From contig JADKCL010000022.1 of the NCBI GenBank assembly GCA_016718825.1, forward strand, positions 62,001-126,000: a stretch of 64,000 nucleotides of DNA, given 5' to 3'. This stretch comes from Bacteroidota bacterium. GTDB lineage: Bacteria > Bacteroidota > Bacteroidia > J057 > JADKCL01. Shown here piece after piece: positions 29,001 through 35,559 of the stretch. The position numbers and the translations under genes were made by a program. How positions within the stretch are numbered: position 1 is the first letter of the stretch; every line of letters starts with the position of its first letter. The notes under the pieces are model-generated. The model was not told the DNA's origin, made no database searches, and was given only the letters and a program-made list of their open reading frames with translations.

Positions 29001-29112
29001 AGAAAATGTTGTCTTCATCTTCAAGCCCAATCAAAAACGTTACTGGACGAGATCAATTGCGATCATGGATGCTGATGAGACGTTTGCTGAATTATTTGAC
29101 CAAGGATACTAA
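26047..29112 (+). CDS. Eco57I-type N6-adenine DNA methyltransferase with N-terminal extension
   Basis: A 1021-residue protein with a GTG start at 26047. Residues 344-356 (VVYTPPQLVQFLL) are motif X; 373-380 (LDPACGSG) are the AdoMet-binding motif I; 489-496 (LIIGNPPF) hold the catalytic NPPF motif IV. The order X-I-IV is that of gamma-class adenine methylases. The ~340-residue N-terminus has AVYLRFFEDVNRLPKPEVYV and a helical region (IVKRLLVMTILLRYLEDRGG), as in large type IIG-like enzymes; the ~500 C-terminal residues are a likely target-recognition part. No PD-(D/E)XK site was identified in it; that motif is in the next gene. Base composition is AT-richer than the neighbours, suggesting transfer. 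Confidence 0.9.
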   Translation: MSSAREILTQALKPFGMDPEVEGLYFIEDREIHKKQPSLFLALEIAERYGADAVYLRFFEDVNRLPKPEVYVYYQQDFSPDSEAKIKERIRKVWNAGFVQQCYFFSPTEAKLYNGWEMKPKGSEFLPIPLENPFRWNDPKSQKLIDQFQARLLDTGLFWETAKGKSFKQKGTAYHQLLESVKGVRAKLVAQFPEQEAIVKRLLVMTILLRYLEDRGGEQSALKPKEFFPDFCGKLPPSLGSVFRNEFECLKMFKRLAEKDHLNGEIFHLLPAEIDAIKKLDLEYFAKFAEGDISWCTKVKNEKGQLSLWKWYSFDDLPIELISHIYEDFAVGKQEDGSTKAEGVVYTPPQLVQFLLDEVLPLNNQTKRNPRILDPACGSGIFLVGAYKRLIQLWRLDNAWKKPSKKEIPVLQKLLKDCIFGCDINTEATRLTYFSLSLALLDALSPNEIWENVHFENLTSIGKVGDDFDANLYDKDFFKVVSRLGRFDLIIGNPPFLSELTEDAETVASKLKDEIGLPKIPDNQIALLFLAQSLEMLEENGKCCLVLPSGPLLYNNGAHGFRRYLIERHKFRTIFDFTPLRSSLFSSSSTKAKPAVIAAIIDNSIDKQSGIAHVIIRKNSMAEENVGFETDTYDIHWVYRDEALDSDRIWQANFMGGGRLAFLVKRFAGTPSFGDFLLKKEKEQNWVYGEGWQLATAQAPNVKKKPVVRCLELADKENRTSEEELEVSRLRKSHEGTWITGNNFLETEFLTINGIDNRGVAVCSDRFFHRPRTRKQKIFAPPHLLMKEGTDDGGMFVGLTHEYLTFKDKIVGIHCPWKELDELYSIEKYLRSPFQVPLLWLFSGQVIGNREGVPVLEDILALPYPPIKFYAIEEILLEDITKFQIDFRKNGTKSKVLEPIADPNDQMLQDYQEWYLKVLNSVYKDFKPTTPIFGNGYIGFAFYLGDEPRTTMPKNSNEFEQKVMRILHYQHSHQLYVRRILTVFEENVVFIFKPNQKRYWTRSIAIMDADETFAELFDQGY

Positions 29113-29113
29113 G

Positions 29114-29857
29114 GTGAGCCAAAATCCACATACCCCATTAGGATCGTTCGGGGATTCTAAAACGAAAGTGGAGACCTTTTCAGGGGTATTTCAATGTTTG
29201 AGGAATTCAATTCTAGATTTTGTGAAAGAGGCAAGAGAGCAAAGCCTTTGGGATGAGCCCAACCTAACACAATTGTTAGTACAAAATCTGATGGACGAGG
29301 TAAAAGAGGAATGGCTTCCTTTCTATTTTCTTAGGGAAAACCTAGAAAGGGGAGGCGGAAACTCACCATCTAATGACTTTGCCGCCTACATGTTTAGGCC
29401 GAAACGGCGCAATCAACCTCGTCAAGATGAGCAAAATCCAACCCGAATTCCGATCATTAGGTTCGAAGCAAAACGACTTGATAACAGAATTCCACCCTCT
29501 AGAATGAAGGAATACGCAATTGGTAGCTACGCTAAACCGCAAAAGCCGGAAAACACAGGCGGAATCGAGCGATTCAAAAATTTGACGCATGGTCGTAATG
29601 ATTCCGACGCGGCTTTGGTCGCCTACATCCAAACTGACGACGTCTCTACATGGCTCTCAAAAGTCAATTCTTGGATCGATGCAGAAATTGCGTATCCAAA
29701 TGATCCTGTATTGGTTTGGCAGGAAGAAGACAAGCTCCTCGAAGCAACAGCAAAATCACTGTTTCTAGATGAATTCACTTCCCGATCCCAAAGGCCGCTT
29801 GGAGCTCCGATCCATCTACACCATTTTTGGATCCGAATGTACCAGGCTCCAACGTAA
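29114..29857 (+). CDS. Putative PD-(D/E)XK nuclease partner of the methylase
   Basis: The GTG at 29114, two bases after the methylase stop, has AAGGA seven bases upstream and gives 247 residues; the open frame from 28997 would overlap the methylase by 116 bases and is less likely. Seen: Asp88 in SPSNDFAAYMF, Glu118 and Lys120 in RIPIIRFEAKRLD, a D-x(29)-E-x-K arrangement on predicted strands, followed by GGIERFKNLTHG and ALVAYIQTDD. Known: this is the core of PD-(D/E)XK nucleases. Inferred: the cleavage subunit of a two-gene restriction-modification-like module. It is as AT-rich as the methylase. The stop abuts the stop of convergent mtnA with no gap. Confidence 0.72.
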   Translation: MSQNPHTPLGSFGDSKTKVETFSGVFQCLRNSILDFVKEAREQSLWDEPNLTQLLVQNLMDEVKEEWLPFYFLRENLERGGGNSPSNDFAAYMFRPKRRNQPRQDEQNPTRIPIIRFEAKRLDNRIPPSRMKEYAIGSYAKPQKPENTGGIERFKNLTHGRNDSDAALVAYIQTDDVSTWLSKVNSWIDAEIAYPNDPVLVWQEEDKLLEATAKSLFLDEFTSRSQRPLGAPIHLHHFWIRMYQAPT

Positions 29858-30976
29858 TCACGCCTTCGGCCCAAACTCCGGCCACAAGCCCAAAATCTCC
29901 CGCTCGTTTGCCCCACAGATGCCGCGCTCGGTAATCAAGCCGGTCACCAACCTCGCCGGCGTTACGTCAAAGCCGTAGTTGATCGCGGGGCTTGTCTCGG
30001 GCGTGAGGAGGACGTCTTCGATGCGGCCGTCGGCTGTTTTGCCGTCCATCCAGGTGACTTCCTTGGGGTTTCGGGTTTCGATGGGGATTTCCTTGACGCC
30101 GTCGCGCATGTTCCAGTCGAAGGTGCTGCCGGGAAGGGCCACATAAAAAGGTACTCCGTTGTCTTTGGCGGCCAAGGCCTTGAGGTAGGTTCCGATTTTG
30201 TTGGCGACGTCACCCGTCACGGTCGTGCGGTCGCTGCCGACAAAGCAAATGTCCACTTGGCCATGCTGCATGAGGTGGCCGCCGGCATTGTCCACGATCA
30301 CGGTATGCGGAATGCCGTGTTGGCCGAGTTCGAAGGCGGTCAGGCGCGCACCTTGGTTGCGCGGGCGCGTCTCATCCACCCATACGTGGATGGGGATGCC
30401 CGCGTCGAAGGCTTGGTACATCGGCGAGGTCGCCGTGCCGTAGTCCACGCAGGCGAGCCATCCGGCATTGCAATGCGTCAGGATGTTCACGACGGCGCCG
30501 TTTTTCTTGCGCGAGATTTCTTTGATGAGTTCGAGGCCGTGCACGCCGATCATGCGGCAGGTTTCGGCATCTTCGTCGGCGAGTTTGTGGGCATTGGCGA
30601 GTAGACGGGCAGTTTTCTCAGCGTTGGAGCCGCCGGATTCGAGGCAGAGGAGCTGCTGCTCGATCGCCCATTTGAGGTTGACCGCCGTGGGGCGGGTGGC
30701 ATTCAACATCTCGGCCTTGGCCATCAATTGACGGTCAAAATCGGAGGCGTCGCCAATCTGAAGTGCGGCGAGGTAAAGGCCGTAGGCGGCAGTGACGCCG
30801 ATCATCGGCGCCCCACGGACGTGCATTTCCTCGATGGCAATCGCGGTTTCCTCGGCGGTGCGCAACGGCTCCCAAATCAAATGATGGGGCAAATGCCGCT
30901 GATCAATGATCCAGACCGTGTGCGGGTCATTTTCACGGATGGAGATGCTGCGATGATGAATGCCGTCGATTTTCAT
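29858..30976 (-). CDS. mtnA: S-methyl-5-thioribose-1-phosphate isomerase
   Basis: MtnA converts methylthioribose-1-phosphate to methylthioribulose-1-phosphate in methionine salvage. Seen: MHVRGAPMIGVTAAYGLYLA (the RGAP substrate loop), the catalytic Cys in NILTHCNAGWLACVDYG, the catalytic Asp in CFVGSDRTTVTGDVANKIGT, and ALPGSTFDW near the C-terminus. The start at 30976 (MKIDGIHHRSISIRENDPHT) is preferred over the ATG at 31000 because family members begin there. No other recognised salvage genes are adjacent; a class II aldolase at 4.2-4.8 kb might be MtnB-like, but that is speculation. It was probably the original neighbour of the SDR before the island entered. Confidence 0.95.
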   Translation of the reverse strand: MKIDGIHHRSISIRENDPHTVWIIDQRHLPHHLIWEPLRTAEETAIAIEEMHVRGAPMIGVTAAYGLYLAALQIGDASDFDRQLMAKAEMLNATRPTAVNLKWAIEQQLLCLESGGSNAEKTARLLANAHKLADEDAETCRMIGVHGLELIKEISRKKNGAVVNILTHCNAGWLACVDYGTATSPMYQAFDAGIPIHVWVDETRPRNQGARLTAFELGQHGIPHTVIVDNAGGHLMQHGQVDICFVGSDRTTVTGDVANKIGTYLKALAAKDNGVPFYVALPGSTFDWNMRDGVKEIPIETRNPKEVTWMDGKTADGRIEDVLLTPETSPAINYGFDVTPARLVTGLITERGICGANEREILGLWPEFGPKA

Positions 30977-31051
30977 GCTTTTGCAATTGGATTTTCCCAA
31001 TCAGGGCGTAAAAATACGATTCGAAGAGGAGCTACCAAGAATCCAACAACA

Positions 31052-31081
31052 AAAAAGCAGGAACCTAAGCCCCTGCTTTTT
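31052..31081 (-). terminator. Intrinsic terminator downstream of the T9SS protein gene
   Basis: A perfect 10-base stem, AAAAAGCAGG (31052-31061) with CCTGCTTTTT (31072-31081), and a 10-base loop, about 100 bases past the stop of the leftward T9SS protein gene and upstream of mtnA. On the minus strand the stem is followed by T residues. Confidence 0.65.
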
Positions 31082-31180
31082 CAGTGTGCGTGTGCAGTGT
31101 GAGAGCGAGGAGTTTCTTTTGCGACCAAAATCGCAAGCGTTCTCCTGTCCTTATGCGCTGCCCGTGTAGGAGGGCCAATT

Positions 31181-32230
31181 TTAGTCCTTGAAGAGCTTGC
31201 CGGACTGTTTGGGCAAGCCATTTTTATCGAGCAGCGTATAGATGTAACAGCCAACGGGCAGGCTTCCGACATGGACTTCGGCATGGGAGCCGCTGAGTCG
31301 ATGCTGCGCCACCAATCGTCCTTGCAAATCGGTGATCCGGAGGTCATACACTTTGCCGTCGGTGTCAAAATAGACACGGTCGCGGGACGGATTGGGATAA
31401 ACGGAAAACGCTCTAACGGTCGGTTCCGGCTTACCGACGATCACGGGATCTTCGTAGCGAATCGTGTTCAAATTGCCGCCGATGTAGGAGGCTTGAGCGA
31501 GATAATAGCCTTTGGAGCCGTCCCACCATGTGAAGGTAGAGTCGGTGTAGACGCTATCAGAAAAGAGGCTCCAACCCAAAAAGCTATGAATCCAAATCGA
31601 ATCCGTTTGGCTGTTGATCTCTTTCACACGCAGGACGTTGGTGAATGGCCCGACCGGGAGGGTCAAAGTTCCGTAACCATCCGCCAGGAGGTCGCGGTCT
31701 TGAATGTTTTTGTAACGTGCGCTGTCGACAAAAGGAATTCCGAACCCGGATGCATCCGCAGTCACGTCAATGATCGTGACATTGTTATAGGTATCAAGGT
31801 AGGTGAATGGGAATTGAGCGACACGTGATGGTGGATTTTGGGTCACGACGATTGGCGAACCGGTATTGAGCAAATCGGCGGCGAGGCCGAGCAGGTCCAA
31901 ATGTCCACTAGCAGATTCGAGGAAGGCAATGCCATCGCCCAAAGAAGCTTGCTTGATGGCAAGGTTGGAAGTGGGGAAGTTGGAAGCATAGACGGATGAG
32001 GATGGCGCCACAAACCAAAGCGTATCGGTGCCATTGACGAGGAGCGTATCAAAATTCCAGGTTTGATTGGCGCCTGCCGATCCGATGCTGAAGCCTGGAC
32101 TGAAGGTATCCTGAATCCCCAAGTAGAAGGTCGCACCGACTTGTCCGACTGCTGTCTGATCCAAAACGGGTTGCGCCATTGCAAAAGAGGCAAGCATGGC
32201 AAAAAGCGGAAGGAGTAATGTTTTTCTCAT
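31181..32230 (-). CDS. Secreted protein with T9SS type A sorting domain
   Basis: A 349-residue protein with signal peptide MRKTLLLPLFAMLASFAMAQ. The mature part (GATFYLGIQDTFSPGFSIGS, FNFDTLLVNGTDTLWFV-like strands, DRDLLADGYGTLTLPVGPFT) is a beta-rich domain without a catalytic motif that I recognise. The last ~75 residues (AFSVYPNPSRDRVYFD, DLRITDLQGRLVAQHRLSG, GCYIYTLLDKNGLPKQSGK) are the type A sorting domain of T9SS cargo. It is a single-gene unit with a terminator downstream, so function is undefined beyond surface or extracellular location. Confidence 0.86.
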   Translation of the reverse strand: MRKTLLLPLFAMLASFAMAQPVLDQTAVGQVGATFYLGIQDTFSPGFSIGSAGANQTWNFDTLLVNGTDTLWFVAPSSSVYASNFPTSNLAIKQASLGDGIAFLESASGHLDLLGLAADLLNTGSPIVVTQNPPSRVAQFPFTYLDTYNNVTIIDVTADASGFGIPFVDSARYKNIQDRDLLADGYGTLTLPVGPFTNVLRVKEINSQTDSIWIHSFLGWSLFSDSVYTDSTFTWWDGSKGYYLAQASYIGGNLNTIRYEDPVIVGKPEPTVRAFSVYPNPSRDRVYFDTDGKVYDLRITDLQGRLVAQHRLSGSHAEVHVGSLPVGCYIYTLLDKNGLPKQSGKLFKD

Positions 32231-32280
32231 ATCTATAAAACCAGATTTGATTTAAAGTTACCTCAAAAAAAGGTATGCAC

Positions 32281-32312
32281 AAAAAAAGACCCGTCCTTTT
32301 TGGGAACGGGCC
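32281..32312 (-). terminator. Intrinsic terminator of the sigma/anti-sigma operon
   Basis: On the minus strand GGCCCGTTCC pairs with GGACGGGTC (plus positions 303-312 and 288-296 of the 32-kb block) with one bulge, then seven T residues. It lies about 40 bases past the stop of the anti-sigma-like gene. Confidence 0.7.
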
Positions 32313-32353
32313 AAGGGTGATATGAAACTAATCTGAATTCTTGAAATCGATCT

Positions 32354-33229
32354 TTAGAGGTCGTTGACATCTTGAAGTGTCAGCTTGGCTTTGTTCACAA
32401 AATCGTGCTCTTCGTTTTGTGCAATTGCTTCCAAGATGGCCTTCGCTTTTTCGACTTGATCCAGCTTGAGGTAAGTCAGTGCCAAGTTGTATTCGGCATG
32501 ACCTTCGGAGCCATTTTTGGCATCGATGACCTTCTGGTAACGCGTGGCAGCTGCCGTGAAGTTCTCCAAGAGGAAGTAGCTGTCACCTGCAAACAGGGCT
32601 GCTTTTGGCTGGGTGCTGAGGTCAAATTTTGAAGCGGCCTCTTGATAGTTTTTGGCCTCGTACAAATCCAACGCCTCTTGATATGTGGCTTCTGAGGCCG
32701 CATTGGGGTTTGCAGGAAGATCCGAAGGATCTGGGCTTTCCAAAACTGCTCCCCTTCTTGTGCCAATTTCCATTGCTTCAAAGTTGCGGTCGGCAATCTT
32801 TGCGCCGCTGTCTCCCATGAAAAGGATTCCAAATGTGAGAATCAATGCCAAAGAAGCTGCGATTCCAAAAAATGGAAGCGCCTTTTTGAATCCGCCGCGC
32901 GTCGTAGTGGCAACAGGAATGGCAGCGGCCTGTGGTGGGTTGATGTTGGGGCGGAATTCGATGACTTTGGCACCTTCACTGGAATCCTGCGAGACACGTT
33001 GCTCGACCAATTTTCCGACTTCCTCGACCATTTTGGCGTAGTTTTCGGTACCGGCAAGCATGATGCCTTCCAATGCTTCGTCGCAATCGGTACAGTCGGC
33101 CAAATGAAGCTCCACTTGGCGATTTTGTGCTTCAGGAAGCGTACCGTCAGCGTATTGCATCAACATATCCTGCGAGATGCATCCCGATTTTGCAAAAAAC
33201 TTGCCGATTGTGTAGGGAACCTCATTCAT
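32354..33229 (-). CDS. Anti-sigma-like membrane protein with zinc-finger head and TPR tail
   Basis: A 291-residue protein. Residues 17-49 hold Cys17, His42, Cys46 and Cys49 (LHLADCTDCD), the HxxxCxxC zinc anti-sigma (ZAS) pattern. One membrane helix follows at about 115-138 (ALPFFGIAASLALILTFGIL). The outer part has tetratricopeptide-like units (ASEATYQEALDLYEAKNYQE, AEYNLALTYLKLDQVEKAKA). Inferred: it binds the co-transcribed sigma factor inside the cell, and the TPR region senses or binds a partner on the other side of the membrane. The stop of the sigma gene lies six bases before its start, so the pair is an operon. Confidence 0.85.
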   Translation of the reverse strand: MNEVPYTIGKFFAKSGCISQDMLMQYADGTLPEAQNRQVELHLADCTDCDEALEGIMLAGTENYAKMVEEVGKLVEQRVSQDSSEGAKVIEFRPNINPPQAAAIPVATTTRGGFKKALPFFGIAASLALILTFGILFMGDSGAKIADRNFEAMEIGTRRGAVLESPDPSDLPANPNAASEATYQEALDLYEAKNYQEAASKFDLSTQPKAALFAGDSYFLLENFTAAATRYQKVIDAKNGSEGHAEYNLALTYLKLDQVEKAKAILEAIAQNEEHDFVNKAKLTLQDVNDL

Positions 33230-33234
33230 AACGT

Positions 33235-33798
33235 CTAATCTTTAAGGGCTTGGGCCAAAATCAATTGCAGGTTGCGCTTCCCGTTCTGAATGTTGCTCTT
33301 CACCTGTTTCAAATCGAGTTGCGTGATATCAGCAACCTCTTTGTAACTGAGCTCCTTCAGGTAAAACAGTCTGATGCATTCGCGTTGACCGTCTTTGAGT
33401 TGTTCAATTGCCTCTAGCAAGACTTCCGATTCATCCTGCTTTTCAGTTACAAGATGCTCAAAGTCGGCACTTTCCATAAATTGATTCTCAATTTTCTCAT
33501 TTTGTACGTCAACCTCGGATATGCCCTTGGTTTTGCGTATTTTCATGAGACAATGGTTACGTGCCACACTGGAAAGCCAACTTTTGAAATTCTTGATTTC
33601 GAATTCCAAAACCTTGGAAATCAATTCCTCATAGATGTCCATACTGGCATCCTTGGCCTCCTCCTTGTGCTGGAGGTACTTCATGCAAATCCCTACAACG
33701 AGGTATTTGTAGCGCTGAAACAACTTCCCAAGATACTGCTGATCCCTCGTTGCCTTATAGTGCGCAATGACCTCTAAATCCGTACTTTCGGGACTCAT
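33235..33798 (-). CDS. ECF-type RNA polymerase sigma factor
   Basis: About 187 residues from the ATG at 33798 (MSPESTDLEVIAHYKATRDQ); another ATG lies at 33816. Region 2 is visible as LGKLFQRYKYLVVGICMKYL then ASMDIYEELISKVLEFEIKN, and region 4 as LKDGQRECIRLFYLKELSYK followed by the helix-turn-helix EVADITQLDLKQVKSNIQNG. It directs RNA polymerase to a special promoter set. It is followed within six bases by a zinc anti-sigma-like gene, a standard regulatory pair. A 7-base inverted repeat lies about 50 bases upstream. Confidence 0.92.
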   Translation of the reverse strand: MSPESTDLEVIAHYKATRDQQYLGKLFQRYKYLVVGICMKYLQHKEEAKDASMDIYEELISKVLEFEIKNFKSWLSSVARNHCLMKIRKTKGISEVDVQNEKIENQFMESADFEHLVTEKQDESEVLLEAIEQLKDGQRECIRLFYLKELSYKEVADITQLDLKQVKSNIQNGKRNLQLILAQALKD

Positions 33799-33845
33799 AG
33801 AAATGGAAGTTCCCATTCAGAAAAACTAAATTTGGTTTACCCAAT

Positions 33846-33866
33846 CAAGGTACTACCAATACCTTG
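33846..33866. promoter_or_regulatory. Possible operator upstream of the sigma/anti-sigma operon
   Basis: CAAGGTA (33846-33852) is inverted as TACCTTG (33860-33866) around a 7-base centre, roughly 50 bases before the sigma start codon. Its size suits a small dimeric regulator; no regulator is known, and it may be chance. Confidence 0.3.
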
Positions 33867-33973
33867 GGCCAAATTTAGCACAATCCAGCAAAACTCTATT
33901 CTGTGTTTCCCACTGATTTACCTTCGGCGAGGTTTCGGAACATCAATCCAAGTCTTGAGAGGTACAAAAAGCA

Positions 33974-34004
33974 CAGCAGGGACGCAATGATAGCGTCCCT
34001 GCTG
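33974..34004 (-). terminator. Intrinsic terminator after the protease-like gene
   Basis: A perfect 12-base stem, CAGCAGGGACGC (33974-33985) with GCGTCCCTGCTG (33993-34004), and loop AATGATA. On the minus strand it is followed by GCTTTTTG, and it lies about 55 bases past the stop of the leftward gene. Confidence 0.8.
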
Positions 34005-34056
34005 CGATCGGTTTGAAAAGATGGGTCGGTCGCAGGTGTACCTGCAACCTATTGAA

Positions 34057-34956
34057 TCATACGTTGAAGGTGGTGTAGAACATCGCGCCGGAGTCGCCGC
34101 CAAGTCCATCCATGATGCCGCCTGCGCAGGTAATCTGATCCATGAACCAAACTTCGTTGCCATTCTCGGCCATCAGAAGCAGGTCTACCATGACTGCGCT
34201 CACGGTGGTGGAAACGTATCCGCTCACAGCGGTGCAAGCGTGAATGGACATGCCTACGGTTGCTGTCTTCTGCTTGGGAACGCTGATATTGAGTGTTGAG
34301 AGCAGAAACCCAATCGGACTGATGATGGTAATGTAGGGCGATGCTGCCCATACCATGCCCACTGCGCCTTGTTTCGTTGGCTTGACGGCACTGCAAAATG
34401 GCGTAGCGCTTGCAATCGAGCTGCTGCTACGGGAAGCAATCGCTGCATCGACGTAGTTGACGCCATAAGGGTTAAAATCCGGCGCAACAGAACGCTTCAA
34501 AGTACCAATGGTATCGGCAGGATTGGTGCCACCAAAGGCTGAGCTAGGCTGCAAAATCGGCGTACCGACCGGCAATGTGCTCCAGTTGGCCAACACGTGG
34601 TTGCAGCTCAAAATCACTTTGGATCCATCGGTATTGTCGGTGACCAATGCGCCGAAGGTACCTGCATAAGGGCTACCATCGCCGCCGATGATTGCACCGG
34701 GCTGCGCAGGACGGTAGCGGCCGGTGAAGCCCGTGAGCTTGATGTCACCTACTGCTGTATAGCTGACGCGTACTTCACGGCCATCGCTCAAAGCATAGGA
34801 AGCAGGGTAGTCTCCTTTGCCCATTACTTTGACATAGACTTGGATTGCACTGATTTCTTCGGTACTGCCGAATCCAATTCCTACAAAACTTGGGATGGAC
34901 TTGGAAAAAAATCCACGGATCGCGGTCTTCTCGTTTTCGAAGTTCTTAATAAGCAT
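34057..34956 (-). CDS. Chymotrypsin-fold serine protease-like protein (NAL1-like), no signal peptide
   Basis: A 299-residue protein. A chymotrypsin-type triad is visible in order: His in VILSCNHVLANWS, Asp in GVNYVDAAIASRS, and Ser in GLGGDSGAMFYTT near the C-terminus. The lead IPSFVGIGFGST and the pattern around GRYRPAQPGAIIGGDGSPYA recall the trypsin-like family that includes plant NARROW LEAF1 and bacterial relatives that act on peptides or nucleotide-sugar proteins. No signal peptide or membrane helix is present, so it may be cytoplasmic or leave by an unknown route. Inferred: a peptidase; the substrate is not known. A strong terminator follows. Confidence 0.68.
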   Translation of the reverse strand: MLIKNFENEKTAIRGFFSKSIPSFVGIGFGSTEEISAIQVYVKVMGKGDYPASYALSDGREVRVSYTAVGDIKLTGFTGRYRPAQPGAIIGGDGSPYAGTFGALVTDNTDGSKVILSCNHVLANWSTLPVGTPILQPSSAFGGTNPADTIGTLKRSVAPDFNPYGVNYVDAAIASRSSSSIASATPFCSAVKPTKQGAVGMVWAASPYITIISPIGFLLSTLNISVPKQKTATVGMSIHACTAVSGYVSTTVSAVMVDLLLMAENGNEVWFMDQITCAGGIMDGLGGDSGAMFYTTFNV

Positions 34957-35105
34957 AAAATGATGATTTTAAATAATGAGTGATTTTTCCTTGTGAAACT
35001 TGCACCGAAGAGATGCCTTCTACTCGGATTTTCCACAACTTGATGACGAATTTTATTACATTTTTTTGATTATCAATGCCCAATTCGAATTTTAATCACA
35101 AATTC

Positions 35106-35546
35106 ATGTCCATGAAAGGGTCTATATTCTTTGTCCTGACATTTGCGACCGTCCTCGTACTTAGCGCACAAGGCATCAAACCCAAGGACAAATCCGCCAT
35201 TTTGGAAATAATGGCCTCCCAAGAGATGTCCTGGAACAAAGGGGACTTGGAGGGTTTCATGAATGGCTATTGGCGGAGCGATTCTTTGCGATTTATCGGC
35301 AAAAGCGGAATTACCTACGGATGGCAACCTACCTTGGCCAATTACCAGCGCAGCTATCCTGACAAAGCCGCCATGGGAAAATTGAAATTCACGATCCTGC
35401 GCGTCGAGTCATTGGGAAAAGGTGTCGCCCATGTCACGGGTGCATGGCTGCTCACGCGCGAAAAAGATGCGCCACAAGGCTATTTCACACTGCTTTGGCG
35501 TAAAATCAACGGCGAATGGGTGATTGTTGCCGATCATTCCAGCTGA
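35106..35546 (+). CDS. Exported SnoaL/DUF4440-like (NTF2-fold) protein
   Basis: About 146 residues. The start at 35106 or 35112 (MKGSIFFVLTFATVLVLSAQ) gives a good signal peptide; the ATG at 35076 lies before it. The body has an NTF2-like cone fold: the helix SAILEIMASQEMSWNKGDLE with GFMNGYWRSDSLRFIGKSG, and sheet strands AAMGKLKFTILRVESLGK, AHVTGAWLLT and GYFTLLWRKINGEWVIVADH. Known: the DUF4440/ketosteroid isomerase-like superfamily binds small molecules or has isomerase/hydrolase activity. Which one is not clear here. It converges on the PhoD-like gene with 13 bases between stops. Confidence 0.8.
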   Translation: MSMKGSIFFVLTFATVLVLSAQGIKPKDKSAILEIMASQEMSWNKGDLEGFMNGYWRSDSLRFIGKSGITYGWQPTLANYQRSYPDKAAMGKLKFTILRVESLGKGVAHVTGAWLLTREKDAPQGYFTLLWRKINGEWVIVADHSS

Positions 35547-35559
35547 ATTCCGCGCATTT

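Noticed and set aside
28997..29113. Longer start of the nuclease-like protein at 28997
   Set aside because: It would overlap the methylase by 116 bases with a low-complexity leader (Ser-rich), while GTG 29114 has a good ribosome site and spacing.
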